Source: a virus. From it: 22,112 nt of DNA. Both the position numbers and the translations under genes were made by a program. The notes under the pieces are model-generated. The model was given only the letters and a program-made list of their open reading frames with translations, searched no databases and was not told where the DNA came from. The stretch's first letter is position 1; each line of letters begins with the position of its first letter. This document shows positions 1 to 8,737 of this stretch, in pieces. Where the stretch lies: the IMG/VR virus record IMGVR_UViG_3300044623_000302, positions 1-22,112 of that record; one strand, written 5' to 3'.

Positions 1-770
1 GGTCTCCCATTAAGAACATTATGTATCTTTGTGAGCAAGCAGTGAATATGAATAAGACACCGAACTATGTTTTCTTTGAGAACAGAGATGGGTTTTATTT
101 TATAAGTTTAGAGACACTATATCAGACCAAACCATTCCAAGAATTCACATATGACAAATATAGTCGTGATAAATTACCCAATGGTGGTGATGTTAGAAAT
201 GTGAATGAAGATTATAAAAGAATTACAGATATCAGTATTCCAGTAGCATACGATTACATGGATAGAATCCGCAATGGTATGTTATCATCAAGACAGATTA
301 TGTATGATGTTACAAAGAAAACATATTCAGTTAAAAACTATAACATGTTCCAAAGATTTGAACAACAAAAACATTTAAACAAGTATCCAGTCAACTCCAA
401 TAAAGCAATCTTTAGATCAAACTCCACTCTTATTAATTACCCTAAAGACTACGGTAATTTTAATGGGTTTGGAGATGTCACTAACTCAAAGACTTTTCAA
501 GAACGAGCATCTTTAATGAAATTGGCAGAAGCCAATAAAATTAGTATTACAGTTCCAGGAAGAACTGATTACACTGTTGGACAAAAAGTTGGTGTGGTAT
601 TAAATAGAATAGAACCACTATCTCCAAAAGATAAAGATATCACTGACAAAATGTTTTCAGGGTATTATATTATTGCTGCCATTAATCATTATGTAGACAG
701 AGAAAAGCATGAGTGTTATATGGAGCTAATTAAAGAATCATCGCAAATGGATATGAATAGGAACAAATAA
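1..770 (+). CDS. Baseplate hub protein, gp27-like (5' partial)
   Basis: Likely subunit of the central baseplate hub that joins the tail tube to the gp5 needle. The reading frame is open to the left edge (first full codon at base 3, reading SPIKNI before the Met at 21), so the Met at 21 is probably internal and the gene is cut by the window. Visible hub-type features are an N-terminal 'YVFFENRDGFYFISLETLY' strand pair and a C-terminal part reading 'ISITVPGRTDYTVGQKVGVV' then 'SGYYIIAAINHYVDR'. This layout is typical of gp27/gpD-like hub proteins, where a final beta domain carries the phrase 'vpG...tvG..v'. It ends in TAATG shared with the gp5 gene, and hub next to needle is the expected partner order. 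The assignment rests on motif character and context, not on a full alignment. Another hub or wedge protein such as gp53 is the main alternative. Confidence 0.6.
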   Translation, partial: SPIKNIMYLCEQAVNMNKTPNYVFFENRDGFYFISLETLYQTKPFQEFTYDKYSRDKLPNGGDVRNVNEDYKRITDISIPVAYDYMDRIRNGMLSSRQIMYDVTKKTYSVKNYNMFQRFEQQKHLNKYPVNSNKAIFRSNSTLINYPKDYGNFNGFGDVTNSKTFQERASLMKLAEANKISITVPGRTDYTVGQKVGVVLNRIEPLSPKDKDITDKMFSGYYIIAAINHYVDREKHECYMELIKESSQMDMNRNK

Positions 771-3700
771 TGAATTTTCACTATGGTGTCGTAGAAAATA
801 GAAGTGATCCATTAAAACTTGGTCGTTGTCAAGTCCGAGTAGTTGGATTACACACTCACGATAAATCACAGCTTCCTACTGCAGATTTGCCATGGGCACA
901 CCCAATGCAGTCAGTTACTTCTGCTGCAATGAATGGTATTGGATCATCTCCGATTGGTCCAGTTGAAGGCACTTCCGTAATTATCATATTTGCTGATGAC
1001 GATAACCAACAACCAATTATGATTGGTACTGTTGGTGGTATTCCTTCTGCGCCAGCACCGATTGATCAAGAAGATGACGCACCTATCGGTTCTGGTGGTA
1101 AAATTGAAAACCTAGAACTAAGAACTATTCCTGGTCCAACAAATGGAACACAATTAACTTTCTACGATAAAGATACGGGATCAACTACTTTAACCAAAGA
1201 TTTAAGAGCCAATATGAAAGTATTGGCATTTGGTCTTCCATCTGATACCTTTATTGTTTCTGTTGATAGTGGAACTAGAATTACAGTAAGTAATCCAGTT
1301 GTAAACTATCAAGAGAATATTGTAAAGTTTCAAGCTGCACCAACAAACCTTGCTGCTGTTGCTGAAAGTAGAGTCACTAATCTAGTTACCAGCGATGGGA
1401 CTCCAGTAGTTACAGGCACTAGTGCAAATCCTGTAAAAGCTACAGCTAGTAATGTATCAATCCCTACTATACCTCCAGCGAAGTCCTCAAGTAATCCAAA
1501 CAAATCATCAGAAGGTATTAAAGCATTAATTGCAGCTTGTGATAAAGTTGGATTAACCACTAAAGAACAGAAGTGTGCATTGCTTGGTATTGCTGGTGGT
1601 GAGAGCACTTGGATTCCTCAGTTAGAAGCATACAATTATTCTGAGGCTCGTCTTAAAACAATTTATTCATTTGCCACTCCAGAAGATATTGCTAAGTATG
1701 CCAATGCTCAAAAACGAGGATTAACAAGAGCAGAATTTTTCTCATGGGCATATGGTCCAACAAAACGAGGAAAAGGATTCCTTGGTAATCAAACAGATGC
1801 AGATGGTGGTAAGTATTTTGGTCGTGGATTTATTCAGCTAACTGGTAAATCAAACTACACAAGATATCAAAAACTCGCCAATGCCATGGGATTGAATCTT
1901 GACATTGTCAATAATCCAGACTCACTTGATGCTGACATTAATGTATCAGCATTGGTTGCTGCATTGTATATTAAAGACAGAGTGCCAAAGGGTGTTAATA
2001 CTAATGACCATCCTGGATATTTCCTTGCAGCGAAACAAGCAGTTGGTGTAAACTCACCTGACATTTCAGCAAGAAAGAAATCATACTACGAATACTTCTA
2101 CGGACAGTCACCAGATGTTGGTGCTCCAGAGAAAGATGCAAATCCACCGATTCCAGATAAACCACCAGTAGGTATTGTTACAACACCACAACCATCGCCT
2201 GAATCTATCAGCAGTGGTTCTGGTACAACTGGATTTAGAGATCCAAATAACAAGTATCCTCTAAAAGAATACATTGGAGAGCCAGATACAAATCGTCTTG
2301 CTCGTGGTATTATTGAAGGCACAGTTATTAAGAAGAAAGATGCCATCCGTAAGTTGGGTGTACCAAAAGCACTTGACAATGGAACATGGGATCAGCCAGA
2401 AGCACCATATGGAGCAAAGTATCCATTTAACAAAGTGCTTGAAACAGAATCTGGTCATCTACAAGAATTTGATGATACTCCAGGATATGAAAGAATAAAC
2501 ACTTACCATAGATCTGGAACATTCAGTGAAATTGATCCAAACGGAACACAGGTAAATTTCATTGTTGGAGATAACTTTGTTGTCATGGAAAGAAATGGTT
2601 GTTTATCAGTAGCTGGTGAATTAAACATTACCGTAAGTGGCAATGCAAACATCTATGCTCGAACAGATGCCAATATTCAAGTTGAACAAAATGCTACCCT
2701 TACTGTTGGACAAAATCTAGACATCGGTGTTGCCAATGACATCTACATGTCTGCAGGTGGCGACATCCTCATTAAAGCAGTTGGTGATATTGATATTCAA
2801 GCTGCAAATATTAACCAAAGAGCAGACACTAATTATGCTATAAATGGTTCTGCAGTTTCAGTTGCTGCAGATGAAGGATTTAATCTATTTGGTGCCACAG
2901 TTAATCTTCAATCAAGTGGTAGTATGGATATCCTTGCAGGTGGAACATTATCCGCAGATTATGCTGAAGGTCAATTTGGTAATGGTGCAGCTGGTAGCGA
3001 AACTATTGTTACACCTGAGGTAGACTTAACTCCACCACCAGTGGGTAATCCAATATCTCCAGTTGTTCCTTTTGCTATTCCACCAGAAAGACAGTTCGAA
3101 GAAAAAACTGTTGCTGAAACTCCAGATGACTTTGATACACCAGAAGGTCGTGCAGCATCTGCAGAGACTAGTAGAAAAGAAGGTGTTATTGGTGCACCAA
3201 TACCAATTGCCACAGAAGAAGCACCAAAACCATCAGGTGGTTCTACCACGACAGTTCCAGTTAGTTGCGATATTATCTACGCATCTAAAGAGTTTACAAA
3301 TGACTTTAGAATGTCACAGAACTTTACTCTTGGAATGTTAATGGATGGTGGTGTTGGTGGTAAACATAAACTTGTTGACCAAATGCTTAAAGATAGTAAA
3401 GATGCACCAGAAAGATTATACACTGCTCAGGAAATTGTATGTAATCTTGCCCTGACCTGCCAGAATCTTCTTGAGCCAGCAGTAAATGTTCTTCCAGGTG
3501 GTATTGGTGGATATAAGAAACAGTGGAAGATTAACTCAGGTTATCGTCTAAAGGGTGTTGTTGCCAATGAGTCGCCAACATCAGACCATTGTAAAGGACA
3601 AGCATTAGATATCGGTATTATGCTTCCAGACAAATATGGCAAAACATACGAGTTTATTCAACAACTCGAAAAGATCCTTCCATACGACCAGTTAATTTTA

Positions 3701-3865
3701 GAGTATCGTTTCCCAGAATCATGTTGGATCCATGTGTCCTTTAAATCAAAGGGTGGAAGAAAACAAGCATTCACTATGGTAAATGATAAAGTTTATAAAC
3801 GAGATTCTAAGGGTATTCCTTCTGGATTCGTATTGTTAGACACTATTCCTCCGAAAGCAGCGTAA
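770..3865 (+). CDS. gp5: gp5-like baseplate hub/needle with GH19-like lysozyme and M15-like peptidase domains
   Basis: Tail needle that pierces the envelope and digests peptidoglycan; 1031 residues against about 575 in T4 gp5. Domains in order: OB-fold, residues 1-92 (starts FHYGVVENRSDPLKLGRCQV); a beta-rich extra domain, about 97-190; a GH19-chitinase/lysozyme-like domain, about 247-448, with candidate catalytic Glu278 in GGEST and the family signature GRGFIQLTG at 351-359; a Pro-rich linker, about 448-500; a VgrG/gp5-type junction ETESGHLQEFDD from 558; a triple-beta-helix region, about 598-745, with short alternating repeats; a second Pro/Glu-rich linker, about 745-830; and an M15-type D,D-peptidase domain, about 833-1031. 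The last has zinc-site motifs SDHCKGQALD (His940, Asp947) and WIH (His988), preceded by SGYR at 923. T4 gp5 has one lysozyme domain, placed before the helix; here a second hydrolase lies after it. Start and stop are both TAATG overlaps. The substrate of the GH19-like domain is inferred to be peptidoglycan. Confidence 0.9.
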   Translation: MNFHYGVVENRSDPLKLGRCQVRVVGLHTHDKSQLPTADLPWAHPMQSVTSAAMNGIGSSPIGPVEGTSVIIIFADDDNQQPIMIGTVGGIPSAPAPIDQEDDAPIGSGGKIENLELRTIPGPTNGTQLTFYDKDTGSTTLTKDLRANMKVLAFGLPSDTFIVSVDSGTRITVSNPVVNYQENIVKFQAAPTNLAAVAESRVTNLVTSDGTPVVTGTSANPVKATASNVSIPTIPPAKSSSNPNKSSEGIKALIAACDKVGLTTKEQKCALLGIAGGESTWIPQLEAYNYSEARLKTIYSFATPEDIAKYANAQKRGLTRAEFFSWAYGPTKRGKGFLGNQTDADGGKYFGRGFIQLTGKSNYTRYQKLANAMGLNLDIVNNPDSLDADINVSALVAALYIKDRVPKGVNTNDHPGYFLAAKQAVGVNSPDISARKKSYYEYFYGQSPDVGAPEKDANPPIPDKPPVGIVTTPQPSPESISSGSGTTGFRDPNNKYPLKEYIGEPDTNRLARGIIEGTVIKKKDAIRKLGVPKALDNGTWDQPEAPYGAKYPFNKVLETESGHLQEFDDTPGYERINTYHRSGTFSEIDPNGTQVNFIVGDNFVVMERNGCLSVAGELNITVSGNANIYARTDANIQVEQNATLTVGQNLDIGVANDIYMSAGGDILIKAVGDIDIQAANINQRADTNYAINGSAVSVAADEGFNLFGATVNLQSSGSMDILAGGTLSADYAEGQFGNGAAGSETIVTPEVDLTPPPVGNPISPVVPFAIPPERQFEEKTVAETPDDFDTPEGRAASAETSRKEGVIGAPIPIATEEAPKPSGGSTTTVPVSCDIIYASKEFTNDFRMSQNFTLGMLMDGGVGGKHKLVDQMLKDSKDAPERLYTAQEIVCNLALTCQNLLEPAVNVLPGGIGGYKKQWKINSGYRLKGVVANESPTSDHCKGQALDIGIMLPDKYGKTYEFIQQLEKILPYDQLILEYRFPESCWIHVSFKSKGGRKQAFTMVNDKVYKRDSKGIPSGFVLLDTIPPKAA

Positions 3866-4332
3866 TGCCTTGGACTCCTTCCACTACTGCTTTAACGACT
3901 TTAGATCAGTTGCCTGTTTATACTAGCTATTCGCAGTCATTTTCTTATGTTGATCCAGATCCATTAACTGATTACGCAGTTACTGGAATCGTTACGGATA
4001 AACCTAATGCTTTAATGACTGTAGGTACTAATAGTATTTCTGGACAGTATGACGCAGAATTCCATGGCGGAAGCATTATCACCTATTTGACTAAAGATAA
4101 AACATACAATACTGTTACTAATTTTAATGACATTACAAACTCATATGAAATTTGTTCTTTTACTGCACCGACTGTACAAACTGTAACTTATAGTTATACC
4201 GTAACTGCTGAAGATCAAAATAATATTGGTCCAGATGTTCAGCAGACTTATACTGTTGTTTCTACTTTTAACTGGGACACAGGTAAGACTGCTTTAATAA
4301 ATGCTATCGCCCAAACTAGGATAGGAAGATAA
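3865..4332 (+). CDS. Unrecognised structural-operon protein (155 aa)
   Basis: I do not recognise this protein. It is Thr/Ser/Tyr-rich and predicted to be mainly beta, with strand-like stretches 'TVTYSYTVTAEDQ' and 'QQTYTVVSTFNW'. It has no signal peptide or membrane segment. It ends in a short helix-like tail 'KTALINAIAQTRIGR'. It sits between the gp5 needle and the PAAR tip gene with TAATG overlaps at both ends, so it is co-translated with them. Position suggests a small hub or needle accessory, or an assembly factor, but nothing in the sequence proves this. The continuous frame and exact overlaps make it a real gene. Confidence 0.75.
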   Translation: MPWTPSTTALTTLDQLPVYTSYSQSFSYVDPDPLTDYAVTGIVTDKPNALMTVGTNSISGQYDAEFHGGSIITYLTKDKTYNTVTNFNDITNSYEICSFTAPTVQTVTYSYTVTAEDQNNIGPDVQQTYTVVSTFNWDTGKTALINAIAQTRIGR

Positions 4333-4634
4333 TGCCTGCTGTAGCAACAATCGGAGATAAAAGCACAGGACATGGGTGTTTTGCACCTACTGCACTGATA
4401 ACTACCCCAGTGGCTAAAACCTATTTCAATGGGAAATTGGCTGGGGTTGTAGATTCTAATTGTAAATTTGCAGCACACTCTTGTGGAATAACTACACATA
4501 ATTCTGATATCCGTATTCCCAGCAGTGGAGCGAGTAAGACTTATATTGAAGGTAAAAAAGCAGCTAGAATTGGAGATAGTATCCAATGTGGCGATGCAAT
4601 AGCGCAAGGTTCTAATAACTCTTTCATAGAATAA
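4332..4634 (+). CDS. PAAR-motif tail spike tip protein
   Basis: A 100-residue PAAR-type protein, the sharp metal-bound cone that caps the gp5 needle (the role of T4 gp5.4 and of type VI secretion PAAR tips). It starts with the family pattern MPAVATIGDKSTGHGCFAP. A middle segment has a conserved 'N-G-K-L-A' turn, and the C-terminal part has 'EGKKAARIGDSIQCGD', also a PAAR hallmark. Candidate metal ligands are His14, His49 and Cys86. The length matches the family. The gene overlaps the upstream stop by TAATG and lies two genes after the needle, as expected for a partner that is assembled on it. Confidence 0.9.
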   Translation: MPAVATIGDKSTGHGCFAPTALITTPVAKTYFNGKLAGVVDSNCKFAAHSCGITTHNSDIRIPSSGASKTYIEGKKAARIGDSIQCGDAIAQGSNNSFIE

Positions 4635-4648
4635 CCTAAATAAACGAT

Positions 4649-5041
4649 ATGGCACGAAACACAAGAATATTCTCGGATTTAGACCTTACCTTCACTAAGC
4701 ATCCAGTGACGAAGGATATAACTCGCCGATATGACGATGATGCTATTAAGCAGTCCGTCAAGAATTTGTTATTGACCCGAAATTTTGAGAGACCATTCCA
4801 TAGTGAAATTGGTTCTCCGATTAGACAGTTGCTGTTCGATCTACCTGGACCAATGTTTAATGTTATGCTTCAGCGAGCAGTCATCGATGTGATTAATAAC
4901 TTTGAACCACGAGTTAATATTATTGATGTTAGAGTGGACGATTATTCCGATGCAAATGAAGTTTATGTAACTTTAGAATTTACAATAGTAAACACCGAGA
5001 GACCAATAACTCTCGAATTAGCGTTAGAGAGAACACGATAA
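4649..5041 (+). CDS. gp25: Baseplate wedge protein gp25
   Basis: The conserved wedge component that, with gp6 and gp53, ties wedges to the hub and nucleates sheath assembly; also the T6SS TssE-like family. It has 130 residues, close to 132 in T4. The N-terminus 'IFSDLDLTFTKHPVTKDI' and the core 'NLLLTRNFERPFHSEIGSPI', followed by 'RQLLFDLPGP', are the family's typical sequence; the ERPF segment matches the conserved E-P-R-type region. The C-terminal half forms the expected beta strands ('NIIDVRVDDY', 'YVTLEFTIV'). It is followed with zero spacing by gp6, its structural partner. Confidence 0.93.
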   Translation: MARNTRIFSDLDLTFTKHPVTKDITRRYDDDAIKQSVKNLLLTRNFERPFHSEIGSPIRQLLFDLPGPMFNVMLQRAVIDVINNFEPRVNIIDVRVDDYSDANEVYVTLEFTIVNTERPITLELALERTR

Positions 5042-6886
5042 ATGGCAATCACAACAAACAGTAAAAGAATGAAGGTATCAGAGTTAGACTTTGATACCAT
5101 TAAAACTAATCTTAAAACATTCCTAAAGGCACAAGCTGAATTTTCAGATTATGACTTTGAGGGATCTGGTCTTTCTGTTCTTATAGATTTACTGGCATAC
5201 AACACTCACTATAATGGTGTTTATACTAACCTTGCTGTAAATGAAATGTTCCTTGACTCAGCGAGTAAGAGAGCGTCTGTAGTTTCTCTTTCAAAAATGC
5301 TTGGTTATACTCCAAGATCTGCAGTATGTGCAAGAGCCATTGTTAATGCAAGCATCACTGCTCCAACTTCTAGCCCAGCTGTTGCAACATTAAATGCGCA
5401 ACAACCATTCTTAACTTCTATTGATGGTGTGTCTTATGTTTTCTATAATTTAGAAGATGTGACCACTGCAAGAAGCACTGCTGGTAATTACACTTTTTCT
5501 AACTTAACACTGGTTGAAGGCACTCCGCTATCATTTAAATATACTGTGGCAACTGGTGTTCGTTATATTATACCAAATGCAAATATTGATATTTCTACTT
5601 TGTCTATTCAAGTTCAATCATCTTCAACTTCAGACATATATGAAACATACACAAGATCAGAAGATTTAACAGCAGTCACTGAAACCACAAAAGTATATTT
5701 CTTAAAAGAAATTGATGATGGTCTTTATGAGATAACTTTTGGTAATGGAGTTCTTGGAACTGCATTGAGTAATGGTAATGTAGTAACAATCAATTATTTC
5801 GTTTCTAGTTTAGAAGAACCGAATTCTGCAAACATTTTTACATACAATGGATCATCTGTATTGGGTAGTAATCTTTCAGTTACCACTGTTAGCCCTGCGA
5901 TAAATGGTTCTGCTTCAGAAGATCTTGCTTCAATTAAATTTAATGCACCAAGATTATTCGCTGCACAAAATCGTGCTGTTACACCTGACGACTACAAAGC
6001 ATTAATTTATAGTAAATTCCCTGCTGCACAAACAGTGTCAGTTTGGGGTGGCGAAGATAATAATCCTCCAGTTTATGGTAAGACATACATTTGTATTAAA
6101 CCAAAAGATGCCACCAAATTAACTAATCAACAAAAAGAAACAATAGCGAATGAGATTCTTACTCCAAGAAGTGTTGTTTCTATAACTCCAGAAATTGTTG
6201 ATCCAGAATATTTTAATATTAAGGTAACATCATTCGTCCACTATAATCCTAAAGAAACTGGCAAAACTGCATCACAGATTGAAACTATTGTTAAGAATGC
6301 TATCCTTGCTTATGACACAAATGAACTACAAAAGTTTGATGGTGTTCTTCGTTACACTAAACTAACAGGCATTATTGATCAATCAGATCCTTCTATTGTT
6401 AATAACATTACTCGTTTAATGGTTCGTCACCCACATACCCCACAGTATGGTGTTAATGCGCAATATGTGCTTAACTTAATTAACCCTATTTCTCAAGATG
6501 GTGGTAAACAAGGTGAGGTTTTTGCTTCCACTGGATTCTATATTCCAGGTAGCACTCAAGTTCACTATCTTGATGATGATTCTGTGGGTAACATTCGTTT
6601 ATACTATTTAAATTCAAATTTAGATAAAGTATTTGTGAATAGAACACAAGGAACTATTAACTACGAACTAGGTTTAATATTAGTTCGTGCTTTAAATATT
6701 GTATCTTTAGAAGGTGCATTTTTTGAATGGCAAGTTAAACCAGAATCATATGACATTGTTTCTGCTCTAAACCAAATTGTACAAATCGATCCAACCCTAT
6801 TGGATGTTACTGCCATCGCAGATAATACTGCAAATGGCGATCTCGGTGCTGGCTACAATTATCAGTTCAACTCAATTAGATCATAA
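5042..6886 (+). CDS. gp6: Baseplate wedge protein gp6
   Basis: Wedge protein that forms the inner ring of the baseplate, a dimer working with gp25, gp53 and gp7. It has 614 residues (T4 gp6, 660). The N-terminus ('MKVSELDFDTIKTNLKTFLK', then 'SGLSVLIDLLAYNTHYN', 'NEMFLDSASKRASVVSLSKM' and 'LGYTPRSA') is the well-conserved gp6/J-protein start. The central part 'YEITFGNGVLG' followed by 'NAPRLFAAQNRAVTPDDYKA' is the baseplate-J core. The C-terminal part contains 'QVHYLDDDSVGNIRLYYLNS', seen in phage gp6 tails. The start codon abuts the gp25 stop and the stop is a TAATG overlap with the gp7-like gene. Confidence 0.93.
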   Translation: MAITTNSKRMKVSELDFDTIKTNLKTFLKAQAEFSDYDFEGSGLSVLIDLLAYNTHYNGVYTNLAVNEMFLDSASKRASVVSLSKMLGYTPRSAVCARAIVNASITAPTSSPAVATLNAQQPFLTSIDGVSYVFYNLEDVTTARSTAGNYTFSNLTLVEGTPLSFKYTVATGVRYIIPNANIDISTLSIQVQSSSTSDIYETYTRSEDLTAVTETTKVYFLKEIDDGLYEITFGNGVLGTALSNGNVVTINYFVSSLEEPNSANIFTYNGSSVLGSNLSVTTVSPAINGSASEDLASIKFNAPRLFAAQNRAVTPDDYKALIYSKFPAAQTVSVWGGEDNNPPVYGKTYICIKPKDATKLTNQQKETIANEILTPRSVVSITPEIVDPEYFNIKVTSFVHYNPKETGKTASQIETIVKNAILAYDTNELQKFDGVLRYTKLTGIIDQSDPSIVNNITRLMVRHPHTPQYGVNAQYVLNLINPISQDGGKQGEVFASTGFYIPGSTQVHYLDDDSVGNIRLYYLNSNLDKVFVNRTQGTINYELGLILVRALNIVSLEGAFFEWQVKPESYDIVSALNQIVQIDPTLLDVTAIADNTANGDLGAGYNYQFNSIRS

Positions 6887-8718
6887 TGTCAAGAACCAAA
6901 TTATCATCTGTTGTATCTAGACAGATCCCTGAGTTCATCAGGGAAGACTACCCAACATTTGTTGCTTTTGTAGAAGCATACTATAAGTATTTACAAGATC
7001 AAGGAGTAGATCTTACAGCAGTTAGAGATATCGATCAAACCCTTGAACAGTTTATTGTTGAATTTAAAAAAGAACTAGCACACAATCTTCCGCAGATTCA
7101 AGGTGATGAAAGATTTATATTAACTAAAATTAAAGATCAATATCTTGCAAAAGGTTCTGAGTCGTCATATAAACTTTTGTTTAGATTATTATTTGGTAAA
7201 AAAGTAGAATTAACATATCCAGGTACTCAGATGCTTCGTGCTTCTGATGGTAGATGGAATCAAGAAATTTCTGTTTTTGCTAAAGTTGATTTTGGTCAAC
7301 CTCAAGATATTGTTGGTAAACTAGTAGACATTCAAACAGCAACAAGACTAATTAGAGTTCTTGTTGATAGAAAAGAAGACCTAGTTGGTGAAGTAGATCG
7401 AATTGTTGCTCTTGGTGGTAACATCTATGAATTCTTTTTAGATAAAAAATTCTTTGGTATTTTAAAACCAACAGATAAAATTAAATATAAAGATACATTT
7501 CAAGCTACTATTTTACCTGCAACTCAAACACCAAAAATTACACAGGCAGGAAAAAACTTCCGTGTTGGTCAGGTGTTTGAAGTTAAATCTGGAACTGGAA
7601 CTGGTGCTTTATTAAAAGTAACTGCAACCGATGATAACAATGGTATTAAGTATGCAGAATTTATTAAATTTGGTATTGGATATAATGCAGATTTCGCTGT
7701 AAGTTTATTAGCATCTAACACTGTTAATGCTGCTCAATTATTATTGTCTAGTGCATCATCCAGTAGATCTGGAGATAATTTAGCGATCGGTGATAGAACT
7801 GTAGGATTTGACGAACAAGGTTATGTGAACCTTGGAGACTATGTTACTACTGATTTCGTTGATGGTACATATGCAGGTTCTATTATTCGTGAGTTCTCAT
7901 TAAACTTTAGAAATGCTCAAGTTGCTTCTGATGATCCAGCTATTATTGAAGTTAATCTCGGTGCTCTTGTACGGTATCCTGGATACTTCACTTCTAATGC
8001 AGGTTTCTTAGATGATTCTATTTTTATTCAAGACAGTAAATATTATCAAGCATTCTCGTATGTTGTAAGAATTGATGAAAGATTAGACTCATATAAATCA
8101 GCTGTAAAAACTATGCTTCATCCAGCTGGTATGGCACTGTTTGGTGAGTACAATATTACCAATAATATCAATTTAAGTGTCGCTTTAGAATCGTTAGTTA
8201 AATCTCTTGGTATTGGTATTGAAGATACTTTTGCTATAGTAGATACTGGAGCAATAACATTAAGTTTCACAAAAGTTTTATCAGATTCTATCAGTACACC
8301 AAATGATGGTCTTTTTGTACAAGTCTTTTCTAAAGCACTAGATGACTCAATAGATACACCAACAGATAGTTTTGTACAATTATTCGGTAAAGCATTAAGC
8401 ACTGAATATAGTGGAATGTCAGATGATGCACCTGTTGTTTCACTTGGTAAAGCATTGGCTACCACCAGTGTAGGAACTTGGTCTGATTCTATTTCTTCCA
8501 TTGATACTGACAAAGTATTAGCAGATATTCCAGTAATTACTGAAACTCTTGGTTTAAGCACAGATAAATATCTATATACAGAAGCCGATCCTGATTTATT
8601 ACCTCCACAAGACCATGAAGGTTATGTGCAGTTAAATTCTTACTATGGGCAAGATTACATCATATTCGATGAAGAATATTCAGTGGGTTCAAGAGAATCC
8701 ACTTTTAGCACTCTATAA
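6886..8718 (+). CDS. gp7: Baseplate wedge protein, gp7-like (short form)
   Basis: Likely equivalent of T4 gp7, the wedge scaffold that binds gp6, gp8 and gp10. It has 610 residues against 1032 in T4. Residues about 18-110 resemble the C-terminal third of T4 gp7 as I recall it: 'FVAFVEAYYKYLQDQG' and 'KGSESSYKLLFRLLFGKKVEL' compare with T4 'FEAFCEAYIQYLSDGY' and 'KGIEASYKFLFKVLYNEEVEI'. Further on, 'YVVRIDERLDSYKSAVKTML' followed by 'HPAGMALFG' compares with the T4 segment ending 'HPVGFGFIAI'. The N-terminal half of T4 gp7 has no counterpart. The region after about residue 440 is a set of about 20-residue repeats ending in an acidic, Tyr-rich tail. Position between gp6 and gp8 supports the call. 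The match is from memory, not from a computed alignment. Confidence 0.75.
   Translation: MSRTKLSSVVSRQIPEFIREDYPTFVAFVEAYYKYLQDQGVDLTAVRDIDQTLEQFIVEFKKELAHNLPQIQGDERFILTKIKDQYLAKGSESSYKLLFRLLFGKKVELTYPGTQMLRASDGRWNQEISVFAKVDFGQPQDIVGKLVDIQTATRLIRVLVDRKEDLVGEVDRIVALGGNIYEFFLDKKFFGILKPTDKIKYKDTFQATILPATQTPKITQAGKNFRVGQVFEVKSGTGTGALLKVTATDDNNGIKYAEFIKFGIGYNADFAVSLLASNTVNAAQLLLSSASSSRSGDNLAIGDRTVGFDEQGYVNLGDYVTTDFVDGTYAGSIIREFSLNFRNAQVASDDPAIIEVNLGALVRYPGYFTSNAGFLDDSIFIQDSKYYQAFSYVVRIDERLDSYKSAVKTMLHPAGMALFGEYNITNNINLSVALESLVKSLGIGIEDTFAIVDTGAITLSFTKVLSDSISTPNDGLFVQVFSKALDDSIDTPTDSFVQLFGKALSTEYSGMSDDAPVVSLGKALATTSVGTWSDSISSIDTDKVLADIPVITETLGLSTDKYLYTEADPDLLPPQDHEGYVQLNSYYGQDYIIFDEEYSVGSRESTFSTL
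8251..8553 (+). repeat. Five degenerate ~20-residue repeats in the gp7-like protein
   Basis: Residues about 456-556 hold five units spaced 19-21 residues apart. Their anchors are TKVLSD, SKALDD, GKALST, GKALAT and DKVLAD, each usually followed by an acidic/Ser segment such as 'SISTPND' or 'SIDTPTD'. Similar Lys-Ala-Leu-x-Asp repeats occur at the ends of phage structural proteins. A fibrous or surface-exposed tail is inferred. Confidence 0.65.
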
Positions 8719-8725
8719 AATTAAC

Positions 8726-8731
8726 AAGGAG
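8726..8731 (+). promoter_or_regulatory. Canonical ribosome binding site (AAGGAG) setting the start at 8738
   Basis: AAGGAG lies six bases before the ATG at 8738. It is the strongest Shine-Dalgarno match in the window and selects this start over an in-frame ATG at 8645 that lies inside the upstream gene. It suggests that this small protein is made at higher levels than its TAATG-coupled neighbours. Confidence 0.8.
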
Positions 8732-8737
8732 ATCCCT

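Noticed and set aside
4635-4642. CCTAAATA before gp25 as a late promoter
   Set aside because: Only six of eight bases match, and it lies six bases from the ATG, leaving no room for a leader.
4248-4664. 138-residue minus-strand ORF across the PAAR gene
   Set aside because: It covers a confident PAAR gene and two gene junctions, and its composition is that of a complement frame.
8118-8561. 147-residue minus-strand ORF under the gp7-like gene
   Set aside because: It is a shadow of the repeat region on the coding strand, with no family resemblance or context.
8714-8721. TATAAAAT before the 151-residue protein as a late promoter
   Set aside because: The last two bases differ from TATAAATA, and it is too close to the start codon; such strings are common in AT-rich DNA.
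8645-8737. Upstream in-frame ATG for the 151-residue protein
   Set aside because: It lies inside the gp7-like gene without a ribosome site, while ATG 8738 has AAGGAG at ideal spacing and starts a typical N-terminus.
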